From contig LSRY02000003.1 in NCBI GenBank assembly GCA_001643675.2, positions 1,292,001 to 1,356,000 of the forward strand: DNA of 64,000 nucleotides, in the 5' to 3' direction. The notes under the pieces were generated by a model. That model was not told the origin of the DNA. It worked only from the letters and a program-made list of their open reading frames with translations, and made no database searches. Below are positions 57,749 to 64,000 of this stretch, in pieces. Position 1 is the stretch's first letter; the number at the start of each line of letters is the position of its first letter. The DNA comes from Monocercomonoides exilis (lineage: Eukaryota; Preaxostyla; Oxymonadida; Polymastigidae). The translations under genes were made by a program, and so were the position numbers.

Positions 57749-58945
57749 GAAGAAGGAGTTAGATTTGAAAAGAAAGAAGAAAGAGGAGGAGAAAGAGGAG
57801 GAGAAGAAGATTTTAATGATGGAGAAAGAGAAAGAGAAAGAGATGTGGAAACAAGAGAAGGAGGAAGAAAACCAGGGCAAATATTGCAGCAAATTCGGCA
57901 GAGCAAAATGAATGAGAGAGAGAAAGCGAAAGAAGGAGAGCAGAAAAGTGAGGTGAAACATGGATTGATTGGCTCTGCGCTGTCAACATCGTGGAAGGAG
58001 AGGATGAGAAGCAATTTGCTGGAGACAAAGGAGAAAGAGAAGGAGAAGGAAAAGGAGAGAGAAAGAGAAAGAGAAAGAGAAAGAGAGAGAGAAGAGGAAG
58101 AAGAGAAGAGAGAAGAATATGATGAATACAACTTTGAAACAAAAAAGGCAACAGAAAGCAACCGAAGCGGAACGCAAAATGAAAGTCCAGATCTTCTTTA
58201 TAACTTCAACAACAAAGAAGATTCTTCAAATGAACAGCAAAATAAACCTCCTCTTCCTTCTTCTTCTTCTTCTTCTTCTTCTTCTTCTTCTTCCTTGTCA
58301 TATCCCACCAGTTCCTTCTCCTCTTCCTCAGCTGCCCCTTCCTTTTCCAGCAGTCTTCCTCTCTCAATGCCATATGCCCCGACTGCCACACCAGCTGCCC
58401 TCAAAAAGTCGTTCCAACCTTCCACCCCTTTCCCTCATGCTCCTTTGTTCTCTTCTTCTAATTCTCCTTCGGCTGCGAACTTGTCTTCTTCTTCTTCTTC
58501 TTCTAATTCTAATTCTTCTTCTTTGCTTGTTTCTAATTCTTTTTCAAATCCTAATACAAATTCAAATTCTGTGTCAAGTGCGTTGGATAATCTTTCTTTT
58601 CCTGATTCTTCCTCTTCCTCCTCTTCCTCTTCTTCGTCTCTGTTTTCTTCCATCCATCGTATTTTGAACAAACCTCAAGATAATTCTTCAACAGCTCCCA
58701 GTTTCTCGTCTTTCTCCTCTTTTAATCCATCTTCCTCTTCTTCTTCTAATTCTTCTAATTCTTCTTCTTTGCCTTCTTCCTCGTTTTCTCGAAGTTCATT
58801 TTCGTCTTCTTCCTTTTCTGCCCAAACATCACCAGCCAGCAGCAACCAGAAGCTCGACCAGCTGCTTCAGCGTTTGCAAGCAGCGAAAACGAAAGGAAGA
58901 TTTCCTTCTCAGTTTAAAGGAGCGAAGAATGAAGAGTCAGAGTAA
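53712..58945 (+). CDS. Serine-rich coiled-coil giant, unknown function
   Basis: Three exons are predicted: 53712-53744 (MSETLEDVIKD), 53800-54078 and 54134-58945. The two 55-nt introns have donors GTGTGT and GTTTGC; phases agree and the product is 1,707 residues. Residues about 12-150 form a helical coiled-coil head (LDFLKSALLFLKQKIDDLNE, SELQEEKRLMPQIEAI). About 200-800 is Ser/Pro/Thr-rich with runs of up to about 28 serines. Residues about 810-1018 form a dense Glu/Lys/Arg coiled coil. After that, poly-Ser alternates with Glu/Arg-rich stretches to a short C-terminal helix (QKLDQLLQRLQAAKTKG). I recognise no family. It has no membrane span. Long charged coiled coils suggest a structural role in the cytoskeleton, but this is a guess. 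Confidence 0.72.
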
Positions 58946-60289
58946 GATGTGTCAGTATTTGGATTAGGATTAGGATTAGGATTAAGATTAAGATAAATAT
59001 AAAGATTAAAATGAAGAAGAAGATAAAGATAAAAATTGAAAATTAAGATATGGATTTGGGTTTTGAAGGAGTGATCTTTTGCTGTTAGTTATTGTTACAT
59101 GTGAGATGTCAAATTGTCTGATTGGCCGTTTCTTGAGTTTTGTGTTTGTGTTTTTTGACATAGAATTTAAACAAAATAATATCATGAAGGTACAACAATG
59201 TTTGACTTGTGAATAAAAAGCATTAATTTTCTTGACAGCATGCTTTTGCTTTTATAATTTTTTTTCTGAAGCATTTCAAGTGTGTTTAAAAGCAAACAAC
59301 ATAATAATATTTTTTTCAATTATTCTATAATATTTTTTATTATCAAATTCATTTTTTAGTAATGTTAAAGAAACATAGTGTTAAAGCAATTGAAACATTC
59401 ATTCCAACATTTGATTATCAAAAAATTATCATTTATATTGATTCCTCAACATTTTCGAATCAAAAGTTCAGAGAATATATTTCTATTCACCGATATTTAA
59501 CGAGATTGGAAAATATTTGGGTGATTATTCTTGAAATCTTATATTTTCGATCATATAATTCAGTTTGATAATTTTGTTTTGAATTTAATTTTTTGTTCAC
59601 AGAAAAGTGACAACTCCTTTTGAAACTATCTCTGTCTTTTTTTCATCAAACATTGACTACTGAAACAATTGAAATGAACTTCACATTTCAATGATAATTA
59701 TTGTTCATTCTTTTTAAAAAGTAGCCGCAGATCAAAAATTTGTCCCATGAAAGTTCATAAAATAACACTACGTTTCCATAATACAAATAAATATTTGAAA
59801 CTCTCACAGTGATGTTAGCTGGTTCATAGCAAACTTATTAATGAAAAGATATTTTCTTTGTCAAAAAATTATGTATCAAATTGTTAGATCAAAATTTAAA
59901 TATTAGTTTTTCAATGAAAAAGGGTTTCACTTGATTGAACTACTTTGCAATTCTTAATAAATAAAATAACCATGGTGTGTTTCGATTATTTTTCCTGATA
60001 TACTTAATTTTCAATGTTAATTTGAATTTTCATTTGAATAGGATTTTTCATTTGCATTATGCACATGAACTTAACATAAATGCGAAAATTGAACATACAT
60101 ATTCGATGCATCCGAAAATTTAATAAATTTTGTGGTTTGCATTTAATTTTAACAAAAAAATTTTATTTTTAATTTATTATTCAATCATGTTTTTTTTATT
60201 GAAAAGTTCACAGTTGACAGCCAACATTTGTCTTTTCAATGGCATAATTGACAAAGATCTGAATTCTTGTTCATTTACAGGATGCTGAA
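58946..60289. other. AT-rich intergenic region with repeats
   Basis: Begins with the GGATTA tandem at 58961. About 59640-59695 matches 30385-30445 (both contain CAATTGAAATGA followed by TTCACATTTCAATGA), so it is a dispersed repeat found near both surface-protein relics. TTCATTCTTTTTAAAAAGTA near 59706 resembles the outer end of the foldback family. No gene is seen; the open frame at 59362-59568 is unsupported. Confidence 0.55.
58961..58992 (+). repeat. Short GGATTA tandem (telomere-like unit)
   Basis: Reads GGATTAGGATTAGGATTAGG followed by decayed units (ATTAAGATTAAGAT). The TTAGGA unit differs by one base from the common telomere unit TTAGGG. It lies immediately after a stop codon, inside the contig. 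Confidence 0.8.
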
Positions 60290-60903
60290 GCGTAAGTTCA
60301 GAGAATGGATGATCGATGATGCTGTGTGTTGGGAATGAAAATGAAGTGAAAGTGAAAGGCGGGATGTTTGATGTATGCTGTTGCTCTGAAACTTATGGAA
60401 TTGCAGGAGGAATTCTTCTTCGGTTGTTGAATAAAAATCCCAATTTCCTGATCTCATCTTCGTTTGGCACAAACACAGCCAAATGGCGGAATGACATCAT
60501 TGTTATTTCTCCTAATCTGGAAGCAATTGTCAATCCTCAAAAGATCTCGTGTGTTTCAGCCTCTTTGTATTTATTTGACAAAGTGAGAGGATGTGACAAT
60601 GGAAATACGAGTGTGGCCATTCCTCTGTGCATCTATCTCCTTCACACTCCAGAAGAAATATATGTGAGCAATTCTGAGGCATCTGATCACTCACATTGCG
60701 GAATTGTCCAATTCCCTTGCTTGACAATGAAGCACTCCCTCACATGGTTGAAAGGAGAAAAGAAAGTTGTTGTGAATGGAATGATTCAGATGAGTGATGA
60801 ATTGGCCTTTGCTGATCGAAAGCATGAAATTCGAAGAAATGATGAACAAAGTGGTTTGATAGTCTCCGATGCAAGTTTTACATCGAATTTAGAGATAATT
60901 TAA
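60290..60903 (+). pseudogene. Fragment of the beta-helix surface-protein family
   Basis: A single open stretch (60316-60903) reads as one partial module. GIAGGILLRLL matches the GG-G turn region and VSNSEASDHSHCGIVQFPC is the family's terminal signature, followed by LTMKHSLTWLKGEKKVVV as in the modules of the intact gene. There is no signal peptide, membrane span or kinase-like tail, and both sides are noncoding or low-complexity, so it is a truncated relic. The reading frame stops at 60901 and Ser-codon DNA follows, which in an intact gene would be an in-frame spacer. An alternative is a short exon of an unresolved gene. Confidence 0.68.
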
Positions 60904-62008
60904 GCAATTGTTAAAAAAGTATTATCAAATCTTATCTTCTCTCTTTCATCATCATCATCTTCTTTTTCTTCTTCTTCTATTCCTCCTCCTCCTCCTTTTT
61001 CTTCTTCTCCTCCTCCTTTTTCTTCTTCTTCTTCTTCTTCATTTTCTTCATCATCTTCATCTACATCTTCGTCTTTGTCATCTCATTCATCACCATCGAC
61101 ATCAAAGCAAACAAAACAGTCTTCTTCTGCATGGTATACTTCCCCTTCCTCCAATTTTTTCTTTATCTTCTTTTTCTTCTGCTGCCTTTTCATCTTCGTC
61201 TTATTCTTCTTCGTTCTTATATCTTCTTTTGATGCTTTTTGTATTTTCAGAGCCAATGGACAAACATCATTATTTTTTGTTTTTGAAGAGAAAGACAATG
61301 AAACCACACAAAGTTTGCAAATGAACTGAAGATATCAATCTAATTGACAAATTAATGCGAATTGGCCAATATTATTTGTGATTGGGGTTTTATATTCCTT
61401 TCGAAGTCAACTTATCAAATGTGATATTTCGCCAACTGACAACATCAAACAAGTCATTTTCATCATCTTCTTCTGAAATGTTATTTAACTAATTGTTCAT
61501 CTCTCAAAAATTTATAATTTATATTCTTCTTCTTCGTCTTCGTCTTCTTCACCTTATTTGTCATTTTCCTCGTCATTTTCTTCCTCTTCCTCTTCTCCTT
61601 TTTCTCATCCAACACATCAAATTTCTACTCGTCCTTCGCCCAACCGCCGCTCTCAGCTTCCTCCCCTCACCACTCGCAACACACACATCCCATTTCATCC
61701 TAATTCTATCGATTTTTCTTCTTCTTCTTCAAATTCTTCAACAACAACAACAACAACAATTCCTTTATCTTCTACTTTACCTTCTTCTTCTTCTTCTTCT
61801 TCTTCTTCTTCTTCTTCTTCTTTCTTTTCAACAACTATCTGCATCTCACACATAAACAGCACTTTTATTGTGTCCTTGCTTAAATAAGAAGAATTACCCT
61901 TTTTCAGAATATCTTTATCTCCATCTCCACTCTAGCCTGTCACACACAAACGTCTGTTTGCTTTTTTGCAAACGTAGCTGCCACAAAATAATTAGCTTGT
62001 TTAATCGC
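60904..62008 (+). other. Serine-codon low-complexity DNA, no intact gene
   Basis: Long TCT/TCA/TCC stretches at about 60945-61110 and 61520-61830 would encode poly-Ser on the plus strand, but in-frame stops and about 250 bp of ordinary AT-rich DNA separate them. They probably derive from a spacer of the decayed surface-protein gene upstream. A (CAA)n run lies near 61740-61760. Confidence 0.5.
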
Positions 62009-64000
62009 TTATACAGTCTCCAAAAAAACAACTCTCATACACTCAAATGCATCGCTGCCCGCTTTATTTCCTTGACACCCAAACAGATACAGCGAATAAG
62101 CCAGGAAAAAATGGTTTTGCACACTTTGAGCATATAGAAAAGGCGCCACGCGTTGAAATTTGTTCTCTCGGCGTTCCTTCGTTAACTCTGCTTGCTGGAA
62201 CTTCGCAACTTGTGTAGTCTCTTCCTCATTTACGCATAGAGCAGAATTAACAGAAGCGGATTCATATACAGATACAGAAGCACAAGCAGAAGAAGAAGAA
62301 GAAGAAGAAGAAGAAGAAGAAGAAGGATTATCAGAAGAAGAAGAAGAGGAAGAGGAAGAAGAGTGGGAAGAGGAAGAAGAAGAGGAAGAAGAAGAAGATA
62401 AAGAAGAAGAATAGAAAGAAGAAACAAAGTTATCTTGCACATTCTCTGCTTCCATCTTCAATGCCATGTGAGTTACCAACGAAACAACCACTGAGAAAGC
62501 ATCGTCAGATAGAAATTGTGAACGAAGCATCTCAGCCGCATTCCCCTATCATTTGGACACATTCGACTGTCTTCTTTGAATAAACAACTCTTCGATACCG
62601 AGCCTCTTGTCTAACTTTTTGAATGAACCGGCCTCCGATCCTTCTGCACCTCTGCCTCCATTCACTCACCTAGTCAAGTCAGCTGTGTATCCGCATCAGA
62701 CACCCCATCAAACACGCCCTCAAACGCATGCACTGAAAGCATCGCTGAACAATTGCTCAGCATCTCCTTCACATAACCTGCTTCTGCTCCTTCTCTGCTC
62801 TGCCATGTTGCCTCAATTCCCTTCTTTGTTGTGAACTTCACCTTCGCCTAATCATCTGTGCTTTATCACAATAGACGCTGTAACTCCACAGCACAGTAAC
62901 CATTGCTTCATCACAATGTGCACATTCGCAAGACGGTTCAGCTCATCCTGGCTGATAAAGATACCACACACAAACTCGTTCTCCTCTGCTTTGTGCTCGG
63001 ACCATTCAACAAGAGCGTTAAGCATAACCACAAAGTCTTCCACAATCGCCTGCTTCATGCCTGCTTCACTCTCTGTCCCATGCTGCATGAGGATCTCGCA
63101 CAGCCCCAGAGCCAGATTTCCCTTCGGCTTTGTTCCTCAGCTGTATCTCCACCATTTCACCTGCATCTTAGTACAGCTTCATGACAGCGGCATGTTCAGC
63201 TAACCCAGCACATCAAAAGTCTCCCTGTTTGCAATGCGCGCACTCATCATTCGCTGATTTGTCAAGGTACTGCTCATCAGCCCTCGACCAGATAGAACAA
63301 CTTTGTCGCTCCGTTCTTCAAAGTGTACTAAATCTTTCCTCCCTTTTCCTCCCTCTTCTTCCTCTTCCTCCTCTTCTTTCTCTTCCTCTTCTTCTTTCTC
63401 TTCCTCCTCTTCTCACTCGGTACAAAGCAAGCAATTTTTTCCTCAATTTCTTCATAAGATATGTGTTTTTCCTCATTCGTTGTCAACCGTTCGTCGACAT
63501 GTGCACCTGTTCCACATCTTTTCCCACCCCCTCTGCACTTCCATCTGAAATTATCCCAAAGATCCATCTGCTGCTTCTTCTTCTGCTCTTCTGTTCTCCT
63601 GTTGAATGCCATCGGATGGAGAAGAACTGCACACTTCTGGTTCCACAGAATGCTGCTTGTCTGCACCCGCCTCAGCCTCTGCCTTCACAAACCTCAGCCC
63701 ACTCAGCCCAAGCGCCTCCACAATCAACGGCGCCATCGCCTCTTCCAGCTTCTCCTGGTTCTTTTTGATTCTCTCCACAAACTCTCTGTGCACTGTCAGA
63801 TACCAGCCTTTCACTTCATTTCCTCTTCCTTCCTCTTCCTCTTCTTGTTCCTCCAGAACTGCCGGCGCAATCGCTACAAGCGACATAACCACATCCTCCA
63901 TCCTCAGCCCCGCCGCCGACAGCCCCTTCTCCATAATCTCTCCCACTTCACGCACGGCAACCTCTCGCCCCATCACTTCCTCGTCCAGCTTCACCACCAC
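62009..64000 (-). pseudogene. Probably decayed gene of unknown family, running off the window
   Basis: GC-rich, coding-like sequence for 2 kb on the minus strand. Open stretches at 64000-63551 (VREVGEIMEKGL, GWYLTVHREFVERIKKNQEK), about 63419-63214 (DLVHFEERSDKVVLSGRGLM), about 63130-62852 (NLALGLCEILMQHGTE, VVMLNALVEWSEH) and 62530-62009 (SDDAFSVVVSLVTHMALKME, then poly-Ser) all lie in one frame, interrupted by TAA, TAG and several TGA codons. The piece at about 62841-62680 (KEMLSNCSAMLSVHAFEGVF) is shifted by one base. There are no convincing introns at the breaks. Helical Leu/Val-rich pieces suggest HEAT-like repeats, but I do not recognise the family. Its 5' end lies beyond base 64000. 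A multi-exon live gene cannot be excluded. Confidence 0.5.
62288..62412 (+). repeat. Interrupted (GAA)n tract inside the decayed gene
   Basis: About 40 GAA/GAG triplets with AGAAGAGGAA-type interruptions. On the minus strand this is a poly-Ser run in the open stretch 62530-62009. Confidence 0.85.

Noticed and set aside
1-64000. tRNA, rRNA, CRISPR arrays, bacterial operons
   Set aside because: No cloverleaf with a GGTTCRA-type T-arm, no rRNA signature, no spaced direct repeats and no Shine-Dalgarno-type gene packing were found. The intron-bearing genes show that the sequence is eukaryotic.

Overview
This is a eukaryotic protist nuclear contig. It is AT-rich, most genes are broken by short introns (about 44-250 nt, donor mostly GT-A/T/G-TG), and nearly every large protein carries long in-frame poly-serine runs. 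The strongest lineage signal is the 3,063-residue protein at 15907-25098: a secreted right-handed beta-helix-like repeat ectodomain, one membrane span and a degenerate protein-kinase-like tail. From memory this architecture is greatly expanded in oxymonads such as Monocercomonoides and Blattamonas. All intact genes read with the standard code, which argues against Streblomastix, an oxymonad reported to read TAA/TAG as glutamine. The placement is an inference; the window holds no rRNA or other marker that settles it.

Layout. 1-1385: hairpin-forming repeats, no gene. 1386-15396: a SUN-domain nuclear-envelope protein, an NSRP1-like splicing regulator divergent from an unknown acidic protein, a Bub2/Cdc16-like TBC GTPase-activating protein, and, divergent from it, a very large folliculin/SMCR8-family protein in seven exons. 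15907-25098: the surface protein with pseudokinase tail. 25099-32355: a gene-poor, repeat-rich block in which a decayed copy of the same surface-protein family (27490-29072) sits between two long inverted arms; the right arm is split by a further foldback insertion, and other foldback elements lie nearby. 32356-39588: a VAMP7-like longin R-SNARE divergent from a poly(A)-binding protein, then a lebercilin-like coiled-coil protein. 39589-42615: 3 kb with no credible gene. 42616-58945: a serine-rich unknown protein, an NVL/Rix7-like double AAA ATPase, the queuine tRNA-ribosyltransferase accessory subunit QTRT2, and a serine-rich coiled-coil giant. 58946-64000: repeats, a second decayed surface-protein fragment, serine-codon low-complexity DNA and a probably decayed gene that runs off the end.

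The genes do not form an operon-like unit; they are ordinary housekeeping genes (nuclear envelope, splicing, cell cycle, vesicle fusion, translation, ribosome biogenesis, tRNA modification) beside an expanding and decaying surface-protein family with its associated repeats. Exon boundaries below were worked out by hand by requiring GT/AG ends, phase agreement across every junction and continuity of recognised domains; they are predictions without transcript support. Family calls rest on recalled motifs, not on database searches.
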